A stretch of 64,000 nucleotides of DNA from CAWUEX02 sp963921305 (GCA_963921305.4 CAWUEX030000002.1:2852001-2916000), one strand, 5' to 3'; positions 16,627 through 25,253 are shown, counted from the stretch's first letter. Translations and numbers: made by a program. Notes: generated from the letters alone by a model not told the origin.

Positions 16627-16640
16627 GGGGAGTAGAAGCG

Positions 16641-17693
16641 ATGAAGCAGGCTTTATGTTTTGCGATAGCGTTCAGTCTGAGCACCCTGCAGCCATATTCC
16701 CCGGCAGCAGCCGAGGAGCGCGTTATTCGCGCTATGCAATCCCGTGCCAGCGCCAGCCCACCCCTCAGTTTTTTGCAGCTGGCTATGCAGTCTCACGCCG
16801 TGGTGACGGATCAGGAGTATAAACCCGATGAGGTCTACCGCACCCGTGACGGGAGTGCGTCCGTAGAGGACCTGGGAGGCGGTGTTTATTTGTTCCGCTG
16901 GTGGCCTGGGTTTTACGTCAGTCCGTTTCTGGTCAGCGAAGATGGCGTTCTCGCCGTCGATCCGATCAACCGCGAAGTCGCTGCCTTGTATCGTGAGGCG
17001 GTCGCGCAAGTCACAGATCAACCCATCACCAAGATCGTCTACAGCCACGACCATCGTGACCACATTGTCGGCGCCGATGTGCTGGCACCTGACGCGGGGA
17101 TTTACGCCCACCCCGGCACGTTGGAGTCACTGAAGCGTCGCGGTGACCCGGATATCCCATTGCCCACGCGTCTCGTGGATAACGGCGACGCCATAGCGAT
17201 CGGTGATAAGCGTGTCGGTATTCACTACTTCGGGCCCAACCACGGTCAGTCCAACATCGCTATGGAATTTGATACCGGTGCCGGCTCGATGCTGGTGTTC
17301 GTTGATACGATGGAAATCGGTATCGTGCCTTATCGCACCCTGCCGGACACCAACGTGCACGGTTACATCACTTCTCTTGAAGAGGCCGCAGCGCTCGAGG
17401 TGGACTGGGTGCTAGGCGGACACAGCGGCCCAGGGCCAGGCGTGTGGATCCAGCGCTACCTCAGTTATTTTACGGATATGGAGGAGGCATTACGCCGCGC
17501 CGAGGCCGAGATTACGGAAGCCCCGTCCTCCAGTGTCGAAGACGTCATCGCCCAAGGAGAGCTCTACATCGACGCAGTGATCGCCCGTGCTATCGCTGAT
17601 CTCCGCCCGAAATACGGGCATTGGCGCGGCTTCGAGGCCTGGGCGCCGCTCAATGCCCAGACCGTGCGGATGTACATGATTACCGGAAACTAG
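16641..17693 (+). CDS. Exported metallo-beta-lactamase-fold hydrolase (copy B)
   Basis: The 350-residue product has a signal peptide (MKQALCFAIAFSLSTL...) and the metal-binding YSHDHRDH motif, plus GPNHGQSN and the C-terminal VLGGHSGPGPG segment, as expected for an MBL-fold dinuclear site. The ATG at 16641 follows GGGGAG and lies 14 bases after copy 4 of DUF1838, so the two are very likely co-transcribed. It is only distantly similar to copy A and has an additional N-terminal region of about 60 residues. The substrate is unknown. Confidence 0.85.
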   Translation: MKQALCFAIAFSLSTLQPYSPAAAEERVIRAMQSRASASPPLSFLQLAMQSHAVVTDQEYKPDEVYRTRDGSASVEDLGGGVYLFRWWPGFYVSPFLVSEDGVLAVDPINREVAALYREAVAQVTDQPITKIVYSHDHRDHIVGADVLAPDAGIYAHPGTLESLKRRGDPDIPLPTRLVDNGDAIAIGDKRVGIHYFGPNHGQSNIAMEFDTGAGSMLVFVDTMEIGIVPYRTLPDTNVHGYITSLEEAAALEVDWVLGGHSGPGPGVWIQRYLSYFTDMEEALRRAEAEITEAPSSSVEDVIAQGELYIDAVIARAIADLRPKYGHWRGFEAWAPLNAQTVRMYMITGN

Positions 17694-17699
17694 ATCTAC

Positions 17700-18434
17700 C
17701 TACTCTGCGTCCTCGCGCCCGGGCCGGATGCCCGGCAGGCTGGGGTCCATGGCGTGCAGAATCGTGTTCATGCACTCGGCATTGCCGATGCAGCCGATGG
17801 CCAGTTCCGCCAGATCGGTTCTGGTCACGCGGCCAAACGCGTCCATGTCATCCGTCAGATAAGCGGTTCCGGTCGGCTCGGCGGGCTCGAATTCCAACAG
17901 TCCGTTGCGCAGGATGGTGTAGGGGATACCGCTGTTTTCGACGATCACTTCCGCCTCGCCCTTGTCACGGATGTTGGCGCCGTTCGTGTCGAAACCCAGT
18001 TCATCGCGCAGAAGCTTCTCGGCGCTGCCACGTACCCCGACAGAACTGTGAATGATGAGTTGGTCGATGCCGTTGACCTTGGCTGCGTCGACAATGTTTT
18101 GCATCACGGGTGCGTAGAATTGCTCGTAGTCTTCCAGGCTGCCGCCGCGCCGCGCCGACGTGTCGATGACGATCCGTGGTTTGACCAACTCCATCGCCGC
18201 GCGCACGGAGTCTGCGTCCAACAAGTCGCCGATGGCGTACTGCACATCCAGCCCTTCCAGCCGCTCTCGGTTTGAGGTCGGGCGTACGAACGCCGTCACG
18301 GTCTCACCGGCTTCTGTCAGCATGCGCACGTGCGGCGCGCCCAACTGGCCTGTCGCGCCAAACACCATGACGCCGTCAGCCCAGGCTGATGTGGTCAGCA
18401 GACTCCACGTCAGAACAAATCCAATCAATCGCAT
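17700..18434 (-). CDS. Exported Rossmann-fold NmrA-like NAD(P)-binding protein (1)
   Basis: This 244-residue protein starts MRLIGFVLTWSLLTTSAWADG, a Sec-type signal peptide, and then goes straight into the nucleotide-binding GATGQLG loop (VMVFGATGQLGAPHVRML). Later segments (YAIGDLLDADSVRAAM, IDTSARRGG, LIIHSSVGVRG, IPYTILRNGLLE) match NmrA-like atypical short-chain dehydrogenases. A signal peptide on such a fold is unusual because NAD(P) is cytosolic. The start at 18434 has GGAG upstream and lies 4 bases after the preceding gene. It is the last gene of a four-gene minus-strand operon. Confidence 0.8.
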   Translation of the reverse strand: MRLIGFVLTWSLLTTSAWADGVMVFGATGQLGAPHVRMLTEAGETVTAFVRPTSNRERLEGLDVQYAIGDLLDADSVRAAMELVKPRIVIDTSARRGGSLEDYEQFYAPVMQNIVDAAKVNGIDQLIIHSSVGVRGSAEKLLRDELGFDTNGANIRDKGEAEVIVENSGIPYTILRNGLLEFEPAEPTGTAYLTDDMDAFGRVTRTDLAELAIGCIGNAECMNTILHAMDPSLPGIRPGREDAE

Positions 18435-18438
18435 GTGA

Positions 18439-19179
18439 TCATTCTCCTTCACCAAAGCTTGGCGGCGGCCAAGTCAGGCTGTCGTCTCTGTTGTGATAAA
18501 TCTTGCCGTGACACTCCGGATTGTCCAGGCATTCCATAGTGAAGCGGGCCAGGTCGGCCCGGGTAATCGGGGTCAGTGTGCCACGGTCTTCCGTCATCAC
18601 GGCGTTGCCGCTCGGTGGCGTGTCGTCGGGCCAAACCCGGCTGTTGCGGATGATGGTGGTGGGAATTCCGGATGAGAAGAACACTTCCTCAGCCGCGCCG
18701 TGATCCAGCATCCGGGCCTCCAGGCCGGGCACACTGGTCCACGGCACGTCAGGATGGAGCAGGCGATTCGACCCCGCGCCGACAGCGCCATGGTGAATGA
18801 TCTGCTGCACACCTGCGCCTTTGGCCGCGTTCGCGATGTAGGTGCTGCTCTTGAGATAGAACTCCGGTATCTGCGTCGGCGCGCGCACGGTGTTGACGAC
18901 GGCACGGAAGGTCTTGCCATCGAAAGCGGCGTTGACGCTGGCTTCATCCATCAAGTCGCCAACCACGAAGTCCACATCCAGGCCGTCCAGCGACGACCGG
19001 TCTGAGCTCTCGCGCACCAAAACGGTGACCTGTTCACCATCCTCGACCAGTAGCTTTGCCACCCGTGCGCCGAGTTGGCCCGTACCGCCCAGCAGCAAAA
19101 TACCCTCCGCGGCTGCTGGCGCTATCATCAGGACGCTGGTGAGCGCCGCGACGGCGAATGCTTTCACATGGTTGATCAT
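18439..19179 (-). CDS. Exported Rossmann-fold NmrA-like NAD(P)-binding protein (2)
   Basis: This 246-residue paralogue has a clear signal peptide (HVKAFAVAALTSVLMIAPAAA) followed at once by GILLLGGTGQLGARVAKLL, then FVVGDLMDEASVNAAFDGKT, QIIHHGAVGAGSNR and IPTTIIRNSRVWPDD, the NmrA-like order. The ATG at 19179 has AGGGA upstream and gives the shortest N-terminus that starts with the signal; the longer reading adds a basic leader. It is the third gene of the operon, 40 bases after the preceding gene. The substrate is unknown. Confidence 0.8.
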   Translation of the reverse strand: MINHVKAFAVAALTSVLMIAPAAAEGILLLGGTGQLGARVAKLLVEDGEQVTVLVRESSDRSSLDGLDVDFVVGDLMDEASVNAAFDGKTFRAVVNTVRAPTQIPEFYLKSSTYIANAAKGAGVQQIIHHGAVGAGSNRLLHPDVPWTSVPGLEARMLDHGAAEEVFFSSGIPTTIIRNSRVWPDDTPPSGNAVMTEDRGTLTPITRADLARFTMECLDNPECHGKIYHNRDDSLTWPPPSFGEGE

Positions 19180-19219
19180 GGCTCTGTCCCTGTCTTGTTT
19201 TCGTTTTTGTCCGCTAACC

Positions 19220-19999
19220 CTACCACCGGCGGCGCGGCATATCATAGCGCCGCGGGCCATGTTCGGGAGCCTGGAGAGCCTTGAAATCTCCGGCAATCTT
19301 GCCCGCCGGCACGTCTTCATCCCAGATCAGCGCAAAGGCTGTGTTCAGGGCGTCGTCTGTCTTGAGTGCCGCCAGCATCACCTGGGCCACGCGATAGCGT
19401 GAGACAAACCCCGGCCATTGATAATCGGCCCGCAGCAGGATGCGCACCCCGGCGCCCTCGCGGGGAGTATCGCGCAGGCCACTGGCGCCGACGATGGTGT
19501 AGGGCACACCGCTGGCCTTGAGAAACTCCTCACCCTTGGTTTTCCAATACAGCAGGAAACCGGTGCGGGGAGAGAGAACGTGATCCTCGAAGGGTCCGGT
19601 ATTCGCCGCGCCCAGAATCACAAATTGCTTTACGTCATGCCGTTGCGCCGCCTCCACCATGTTGCGCACGGCGAGATATTCGATGAACTGGGGCGACCCA
19701 GGCCCGGTCAGACCACGTCCCCCCAGCGTACTGATGATGCGGTCGGTTCCGGCGATGGCGGCCTCCACTGTCGCCGTATCCAACGCGTCAAAGACGACCC
19801 AGTCCGCAATATCGCCGTGCTCTGCCGCAGCGCGGTCTGGATTGCGTGTGCCGCCACGCACGCTGTACCCCGCATCGTGCAGCAGCCGCACCACTTCGAT
19901 GCCGGTGCTCCCGGTCGCGCCCGCAACGAAGACCGTTTCAGCGGCCCGTGCGTCCCAGCACAAGACAAGAACCAAAGCCGCCAGCCAGCGGCCGATCAC
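19220..19999 (-). CDS. Exported Rossmann-fold NAD(P)-binding protein (3)
   Basis: The third related protein (259 residues) starts with GTG and a signal-like segment, MIGRWLAALVLVLCWDARA, followed by ETVFVAGATGSTGIEVVRLLHDAG, the GxxGxxG loop. Downstream segments ADWVVFDALDTATVEAAIAGTDRIISTLGG and KQFVILGAANTG fit NAD(P)H-binding (NmrA-like) proteins. It overlaps the preceding gene by 4 bases (GTGA), indicating translational coupling. The three copies are clearly diverged from each other, which argues for distinct retained roles rather than a recent amplification. Confidence 0.8.
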   Translation of the reverse strand: MIGRWLAALVLVLCWDARAAETVFVAGATGSTGIEVVRLLHDAGYSVRGGTRNPDRAAAEHGDIADWVVFDALDTATVEAAIAGTDRIISTLGGRGLTGPGSPQFIEYLAVRNMVEAAQRHDVKQFVILGAANTGPFEDHVLSPRTGFLLYWKTKGEEFLKASGVPYTIVGASGLRDTPREGAGVRILLRADYQWPGFVSRYRVAQVMLAALKTDDALNTAFALIWDEDVPAGKIAGDFKALQAPEHGPRRYDMPRRRW

Positions 20000-20364
20000 C
20001 GTTGCGCTCCCGTTTGGGTCAGGTCCAGGCAGGTGGCGACGCCTCCGGCCGCAAGGCGCGCGCTTTCCGTTGCTTCAACCTGAAAGGCCCAAGTGTCGAT
20101 GTCGCGGTGATAGTTAAGGATCACGTTGTGGGCCAGACCAAGGGTGCAGAATAGACCCTGGGAGTCCGGAATTGGCACCTCCCGCACTGGAGCGTGCCGC
20201 GCGGTAAAGGCATAGCGCCGGATCGGCGCGCCGGGTGGGTCGAGCGCATCGATCTCGACCAACGGATCGTCCATGCGCCACTCTTGATCCTGGGCGAAGG
20301 GCTCGGCGCTGAGCACCAAGGCAGCGCAGAGACACACCATGCTGATCAGGCTCAGCCGTTCCAT
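19996..20364 (-). CDS. Exported protein of unknown function, first gene of the Rossmann operon
   Basis: This 122-residue protein has a signal peptide (MERLSLISMVCLCAALVLSAEPFAQ) and a mature region of about 97 residues with two cysteines (GLFCTLGLAHN and ATCLDL). I recognise no family. It overlaps the start of the third Rossmann gene by 4 bases, so the four genes from 20364 down to 17700 form one minus-strand operon. Its small size and cysteines could suit a subunit or binding partner for the Rossmann proteins, but that is a guess. Confidence 0.65.
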   Translation of the reverse strand: MERLSLISMVCLCAALVLSAEPFAQDQEWRMDDPLVEIDALDPPGAPIRRYAFTARHAPVREVPIPDSQGLFCTLGLAHNVILNYHRDIDTWAFQVEATESARLAAGGVATCLDLTQTGAQR

Positions 20365-20537
20365 TCAAGCCACCCAGCTGCTCATGGATTTAACATCGTG
20401 GTTTCTGCCCTGCATCCGGCGCAGTGTAGCCGTTCTTTCGCTTGCGCTGCCACCCTGCGTGGGGCACAACCAGACAACCGTATCAGGCGGCAAGTCGATC
20501 GCTGGCTCGATCACCACAGCCCAGGGGGACAAGCGTC

Positions 20538-20984
20538 ATGGCCAACTCACCGATGTTCAAGCGTATCAATCTCTGTGTTGCCGATCTGGAGCGATCTTTA
20601 GCCGTCTACCGGGACATTCTGGGTTTCTCTGTCGACTACATCAAAGACTCCAAGGACGACTCCTATTCCTATCCGGTGTTCGCGTTTCCCAAAGACGCGA
20701 AGCTGCGTTTCGCGACCTTGAACTCCGCGACGCAGGAACGCACTCTGGCGCTGACCGAGGTCACCGGCATTGATCTTCCCAAGATGCCGGTGCCGCGCAT
20801 GGTGGCGGCTGTGATCAACTGCCCCGAATTTGACGAGGTGCTCGACAAAGCCAGGGCCGCCGGCCTCGAAGTGATCGAGCCTCAGCACCTGCCTGACCTA
20901 GACGGCAACCCCAAGGGCCGGGAGTCCGCCTTTGTCGACCCCGACGGTCACTTGGTCGTGATCTACGTTCTCAACGACCAATAA
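20538..20984 (+). CDS. VOC-family (glyoxalase/dioxygenase superfamily) protein
   Basis: This 148-residue protein starts MANSPMFKRINLCVADLERSL, with the ATG at 20538 after AGGGGGAC, and contains the paired beta-alpha-beta-beta-beta units of the vicinal oxygen chelate fold: FYRDILGFSVDYI-type start and a C-terminal GRESAFVDPDGHLVVIYVL with the usual DPDGH turn. Members are metal-dependent lyases, isomerases or resistance proteins; the substrate cannot be assigned. It is a single-gene unit followed by a hairpin at 20992. Confidence 0.85.
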   Translation: MANSPMFKRINLCVADLERSLAVYRDILGFSVDYIKDSKDDSYSYPVFAFPKDAKLRFATLNSATQERTLALTEVTGIDLPKMPVPRMVAAVINCPEFDEVLDKARAAGLEVIEPQHLPDLDGNPKGRESAFVDPDGHLVVIYVLNDQ

Positions 20985-20991
20985 ACATCCG

Positions 20992-21017
20992 CAACAGCCG
21001 GGGTGGTCCGGCTGTTG
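20992..21017 (+). terminator. Hairpin after the VOC gene, probable terminator
   Basis: A perfect 10-bp stem, CAACAGCCGG (20992-21001) with CCGGCTGTTG (21008-21017), and a 6-base loop lies 7 bases after the stop codon. The T-run after it is weak (TTA), so termination efficiency is uncertain. Confidence 0.55.
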
Positions 21018-21069
21018 TTAGGTCCAACCGCTCAATCCACGGGTCTGCGCGAAGATCCGGAGGTGTGAC

Positions 21070-22470
21070 ATGCAAGAAACCGTCTTTCACACGAACACTG
21101 TGTCAGAGGATACGGAGTCTTTGAACGAGACGTTCGGGCTTCATCCGGCTTTTGTCGACGCGGTAGATGACGCGCTGCGGCTCAAGAAAAAGAAGCGGGT
21201 CCGCAAACTGGTGGCGGACCTGCATCCAGCCGACCTCGCCGACCTGTTGGAACACCTTGAGCCAAAGCAGTGCACTAAGCTGGTTCAGGTTCTCAAGGAC
21301 CAGTTCAACCCGGATGTCTTGCCCGAGCTTGATGACGCCGTGCGCGACACGGTCATGCACGCCATGGGTTTCGAGGATTTCGCCCAGGCGCTGACCCAGC
21401 TCGAGTCAGACGAGGCCGTGTATATCGCAGGATTACTCGAGCCAGAGCGGCGTGAGACGGTGCTCGACAAGTTGCCCGCGCCGGACCGCATGCAGATCGA
21501 ACAAAGTCTGTCCTACGGTGAGGAAACTGCTGGCCGGCTGGTGCAGCGCGAGGTGGTCGCGGTTCCCGATTACTGGACGGTGGGGGAGACCATCGACTAC
21601 CTGCGTGCTGCTCGCAAGCTTCCGGATGAATTCTACGTCGTGTTCGTCGTTGATCCGCGCCATCGTCCTGTGGGTCTGGTTGATCTCAATCGCCTGGTGC
21701 GGTCACGGCGGCCCGTGCGCATGCGCGACATCGTCAATCCGGATATGGAACTGATTTCACCGGACATGGACCAGGAAGACGTGGCCTACCTGTTCCGCCA
21801 GCGTGACCTGGTCACCGCGCCCGTGGTTGAGAAATCCGGGCGTCTCGTCGGTCAGATCACCATTGATGACATCGTCGACGTGATCAACGAAGAGGCCCAG
21901 GAAGACATCTTCAAGCTCGCCGGTGTTGGTGACAGTAATCTATATGGCGCCGTCATGGAGACCGTGCGTGGGCGGTTTTCCTGGCTGCTGCTTAACCTGC
22001 TCACTGCGGTCGCCGCATCCATCGTCATCGGCTGGTTTCAGCCAACCATCGAGAAGCTGGTCGCTTTAGCCGTGCTCATGCCCATCGTTGCCTCCATGGG
22101 GGGCAATGCCGGCACCCAGACGTTGACGGTTGCGGTGCGCAGCCTCGCCACCAAGGACCTCGACGCCAGCAACGCCGCGCGCATCGTTGGTAAGGAGGTG
22201 ATCGCCGGTCTGCTGAACGGCCTGCTGTTTGCCGTTCTCGCCGCACTGGTCGCTTATCTGTGGTTTCAGGACCTCGGCCTTGGCCTCGTCATCGCGGCGG
22301 CGATGGTCATCAATCTGCTGGTCGCCGGTTTGGCCGGCATCACGATTCCGATCGCGTTGGACAAATTCAACATCGATCCAGCAACATCCTCTGCGGTGTT
22401 TCTCACGACGGTTACCGATATCGTTGGTTTCTTTACCTTTTTGGGACTGGCCGCCGCCTTCATTCTGTAG
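21070..22470 (+). CDS. mgtE: Magnesium transporter MgtE
   Basis: This 466-residue inner-membrane protein has the full MgtE order: a cytosolic N domain (PADLADLLEHLEPKQ, DKLPAPDRMQIE), two CBS domains (about residues 145-265, with MDQEDVAYLFRQRDLVTAPVVE), and a five-helix membrane domain from about residue 300 (LMPIVASMGGNAGTQTLTVAVR holds the conserved pore segment). MgtE is a Mg2+-gated homodimeric channel that closes when cytosolic Mg2+ is high. The ATG at 21070 has GGAGGTG upstream. I see no riboswitch in the short leader. Confidence 0.95.
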   Translation: MQETVFHTNTVSEDTESLNETFGLHPAFVDAVDDALRLKKKKRVRKLVADLHPADLADLLEHLEPKQCTKLVQVLKDQFNPDVLPELDDAVRDTVMHAMGFEDFAQALTQLESDEAVYIAGLLEPERRETVLDKLPAPDRMQIEQSLSYGEETAGRLVQREVVAVPDYWTVGETIDYLRAARKLPDEFYVVFVVDPRHRPVGLVDLNRLVRSRRPVRMRDIVNPDMELISPDMDQEDVAYLFRQRDLVTAPVVEKSGRLVGQITIDDIVDVINEEAQEDIFKLAGVGDSNLYGAVMETVRGRFSWLLLNLLTAVAASIVIGWFQPTIEKLVALAVLMPIVASMGGNAGTQTLTVAVRSLATKDLDASNAARIVGKEVIAGLLNGLLFAVLAALVAYLWFQDLGLGLVIAAAMVINLLVAGLAGITIPIALDKFNIDPATSSAVFLTTVTDIVGFFTFLGLAAAFIL

Positions 22471-22563
22471 CGCCGTGAAAGCGCCGATTGTCTTTGAGGT
22501 CCGGCGCCAGAACGACTAAACTGTTGCGAGTAAAGTCTAAAACCCCCAGGAATCTGCCGCTTT

Positions 22564-23045
22564 ATGGCCCAAGAACCCGAGTACATTTATCCGCCGAACA
22601 CACTGAAGAGCAAAGTTACGGTCGACGCGTCAAAAGTCGATGCCGTGGCTCTGAAGCAGGCGGAAATGGCCATCGAGGACATGCAGGACGATTATCTGGG
22701 CTGGGTAAAGATGACCTGGCCAAGCTCCAGAGTGCCTATGAGACAGCTCTCAAAAACGCGGACACACGCGAACAGCATCAGGAAGAAATCTACGACTTCG
22801 CCCACGACGTCAAAGGGCAGGGCAGCAGCTTCGGCTATCCTCTGATGACGGCCGTCGCCAATCAGCTTTGTGTTTTCATGGAAGGCATCGAAGGCAAAAT
22901 GAGCGATGTCCAGCTCGAAGCCGTCAAAGTGCACATCGATACGATGAAGCTGGTCGTGGCGCAGAAGATGGCCGGTGACGGTGGCAAACCGGGCGAGCAG
23001 CTGCTCAAAGGCCTCGACGCGGTTATCGCAAAAGTCGCGTCATAG
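22564..23045 (+). pseudogene. Histidine phosphotransfer (Hpt) domain protein, frameshifted
   Basis: Two overlapping frames together give one protein: MAQEPEYIYPPNTLKSKVTV... to DMQDDYLGWV in the first frame, then KDDLAKLQSAYETALKNADT to the end in the next. The switch lies near 22706-22709, where one base appears to be missing (GTAAAGATGACC). The second part carries FAHDVKGQGSSFGYPL, an Hpt-like His-x-x-Lys-Gly phosphorylation segment, with helices on either side. It could be a true inactivating frameshift or a sequence error. The joined product would have about 160 residues. No histidine kinase lies nearby. Confidence 0.7.
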
Positions 23046-23061
23046 ACTTAGGCAGTAACCC

Positions 23062-24153
23062 TTAAAGCGGCGCGAGGGGAGTCATATCCTCAAAGCGCAG
23101 ATAACTATCAGACCCATTCAAGAACACCCCGTCGAAGCCCAGGTCCATCAGGCTGCGGAAGTACACGCCCATAATGGATTTCCACCGCGGGTGCCAGTAT
23201 TCAACGGCAAAAACACCAGGGCGGTCGTCGTGCCGGGCGACGATCCAGCTTGGGCTTCCGACCCGCCAATCGTTCTCCCAGTAGTAGCGGTAATCGGCGG
23301 CATGGCCGACATCCATCCACGCTAAGGCAAGACGCCGTGCGCCGAGTTCCTTGAACTTCAAGCGATGCACCTCGTCGGCGGTGAGCGGCTGGTTGCCATC
23401 GTAAAACGCATCGACAACGACGATGTCGTAATTTGTTCCGGCAATCGCCATAAGCCAGTCGCCGCGCGATCCGAAAGACTTGTTCTCAAGCGCGATGAGC
23501 ATGTTTTGCGCATCGTCGATGGCCTCGACGTTGTTTGAATTCTCATTGGCCGGCCGCCGCACCGGGATCTCATCGAATTTATCCCAGCGGCCCGCGTCTG
23601 CATGGGCCGGCATGCCCGCTGCGGTTGCCCGCTCAAGTGCCTGCACGGCGGCTGCATCGGAACCGCAATGCTCGACGGACATGGCTTTGACACCCATTGT
23701 CCGGAAACGGGCCAGCGCAGCTAATGGAACGCCGCCTTGACCGCAAAATTGATTGCTCACAGCGATGCCGTCGATCGCCTGAATGTAGCGCCGCATCGGG
23801 TCGCCCAAGGGGGTCATGGCATCGTCCGGGACGGTCGCGACGTTGGGACGTTTCGCTTCAGAGAGTATGACTTCACGCTGATCCCAGCGCAGCAGTTCAA
23901 ATCCGGGGCGTACCACGATCGCGAAGGCGGGGTCGCGGGATTGCGCGTAACGCGAAAATTCCTCGACGATCTCACGCATCAGATCGCGGTAGTTGGGCAC
24001 GCGGGCGAGGGGTATCAATTGCTCACGTTCCGCTGCCGGTCCCGTCAGAAGAAGGTCTGAGACCTGTGCCGTCGCCGGAGATATCGGGGCCGGACCGCCC
24101 AAAGTACCCAAAGCCAGGGCATATCCAAGAATGTGTCTGGAGAGTTTATGCAT
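23062..24153 (-). CDS. Exported TM1410/GH114-like glycoside hydrolase-fold protein
   Basis: The 363-residue product has a signal peptide (ILGYALALGTLGGPAPISPATA) and a TIM-barrel-type domain resembling the TM1410/GH114 (COG2342) group: LIALENKSFGSRGDWL, YDIVVVDAFYDG, ALAWMDVGHAADYRYYW, and MGVYFRSLMDLGFDGVFLNGSDSY, with Asp residues at the barrel strand ends. GH114 enzymes cleave alpha-1,4-galactosaminan, but related proteins are not all characterised. Its start overlaps the stop of the FAD oxidoreductase gene by one base, so the two are translated together. Confidence 0.7.
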   Translation of the reverse strand: MHKLSRHILGYALALGTLGGPAPISPATAQVSDLLLTGPAAEREQLIPLARVPNYRDLMREIVEEFSRYAQSRDPAFAIVVRPGFELLRWDQREVILSEAKRPNVATVPDDAMTPLGDPMRRYIQAIDGIAVSNQFCGQGGVPLAALARFRTMGVKAMSVEHCGSDAAAVQALERATAAGMPAHADAGRWDKFDEIPVRRPANENSNNVEAIDDAQNMLIALENKSFGSRGDWLMAIAGTNYDIVVVDAFYDGNQPLTADEVHRLKFKELGARRLALAWMDVGHAADYRYYWENDWRVGSPSWIVARHDDRPGVFAVEYWHPRWKSIMGVYFRSLMDLGFDGVFLNGSDSYLRFEDMTPLAPL

Positions 24154-25253
24154 CAGGTCAGGCGTTCCGCGACATACTCAGCAATGGCCAGGCTAGACGT
24201 TAGCCCCGGGGATTCGATCCCGTAAAGGGCACAGTATCCAGGCAGGCCGGTATCTGAGGGCATCTGTATTGAGAAATCCTTAGCAGGCTCGCCAGGCGCC
24301 TGAATTTTTGGCCGGATTCCGGCGTATCCGGGACGTAGGGCGCCGTCCGGCAAGCCCGGCCAATAGGCGCGCACCGCTTCGTAAAAAAGGTCTGCCCGCG
24401 CCGGATCGACATCGAACGACATCTCATCGACCCATTCCACATCGGGGCCGAACCGGGCTTGGCCCGATAAATCCAAAGTGTAGTGCAGGCCCAAACTGGC
24501 GGTGCCCGGAAGCGGATAGATGAGGCGCGAGAACGGCGGTTTACCGGACAGATAAAAGTAGCTGCCTTTGGCGAAGTGCAGTGGAGGGATCGTACCAGGG
24601 GCGACCCCTTCGATCCGGGAACTGATGTGCTGCGCGCCAAGCCCTCCACAATTAACGACGATGCGTGCGTTCAGCGTGCTCTCTTCTACGCCGCCTACAG
24701 AGAGCTTAATTCCGGATGGGTCTGCTTGGCCTCCAACGACAGGGCTGTTGAAGGCAATGACGGCACCGTTGTTTTCCGCGTCACCTTGCAGAGCCAGCAT
24801 GAAACTGTGGCTATCGACGATGCCTGTTTCCGGGGACAGCAAGGCGGCAGCGCACTCCAGATTCGGTTCAAGGGTTTTGGCCTCACCACGCGCCAGCCAT
24901 TCCAGGGGCACGCCGTTGCGGCCCGCGTGGGCCTGCAACTCTTTCAGACCAGCGGTCTCTTCGTCATTGGCTGCAAAGACCAACTTAGTCGTCTTCTTCG
25001 CGGTAACGCCGTGATCTGCGCAAAAGGCGTACATCATGTCCCGCCCCCGCACGCACAGGTGGGCCTTCAAGCTGCCTTCGGGATAATAGATGCCGGCATG
25101 AATCACTTCGCTGTTGCGTGAGCTAGTGCCGGTGCCGATTGCGTCGGCGGCCTCCAGCACGATGACGTCTTGTCCAGCCATCGCCAGGGCGCGTGCGATG
25201 GCGAGGCCGACGGCCCCGGCTCCGATTACGACGCAGTCAACGGAGTCCGTCAT
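24153..25253 (-). CDS. FAD-dependent oxidoreductase, L-2-hydroxyglutarate oxidase (LhgO)-like
   Basis: This 366-residue DAO-family flavoprotein has the dinucleotide-binding motif VIGAGAVGLAIARAL at residues 9-23, the GTSSRNSEVIHAGIYYP motif typical of LhgO/YgaF and D2HGDH-like enzymes, GIVDSHSFML, VVNCGGLGAQ, and the C-terminal PGYAGIRPKI and YGIESPGLTSSLAIAEYVA. LhgO converts L-2-hydroxyglutarate to 2-oxoglutarate and passes electrons to quinone. Length is slightly short of E. coli LhgO, but all motifs are there. The exact substrate is inferred from motif. Confidence 0.85.
   Translation of the reverse strand: MTDSVDCVVIGAGAVGLAIARALAMAGQDVIVLEAADAIGTGTSSRNSEVIHAGIYYPEGSLKAHLCVRGRDMMYAFCADHGVTAKKTTKLVFAANDEETAGLKELQAHAGRNGVPLEWLARGEAKTLEPNLECAAALLSPETGIVDSHSFMLALQGDAENNGAVIAFNSPVVGGQADPSGIKLSVGGVEESTLNARIVVNCGGLGAQHISSRIEGVAPGTIPPLHFAKGSYFYLSGKPPFSRLIYPLPGTASLGLHYTLDLSGQARFGPDVEWVDEMSFDVDPARADLFYEAVRAYWPGLPDGALRPGYAGIRPKIQAPGEPAKDFSIQMPSDTGLPGYCALYGIESPGLTSSLAIAEYVAERLT

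Noticed and set aside
21000..21069. A possible magnesium riboswitch in front of mgtE
   Set aside because: The leader is only about 85 bases, and the one strong hairpin there belongs to the end of the VOC gene. No M-box-like multi-helix layout is visible.
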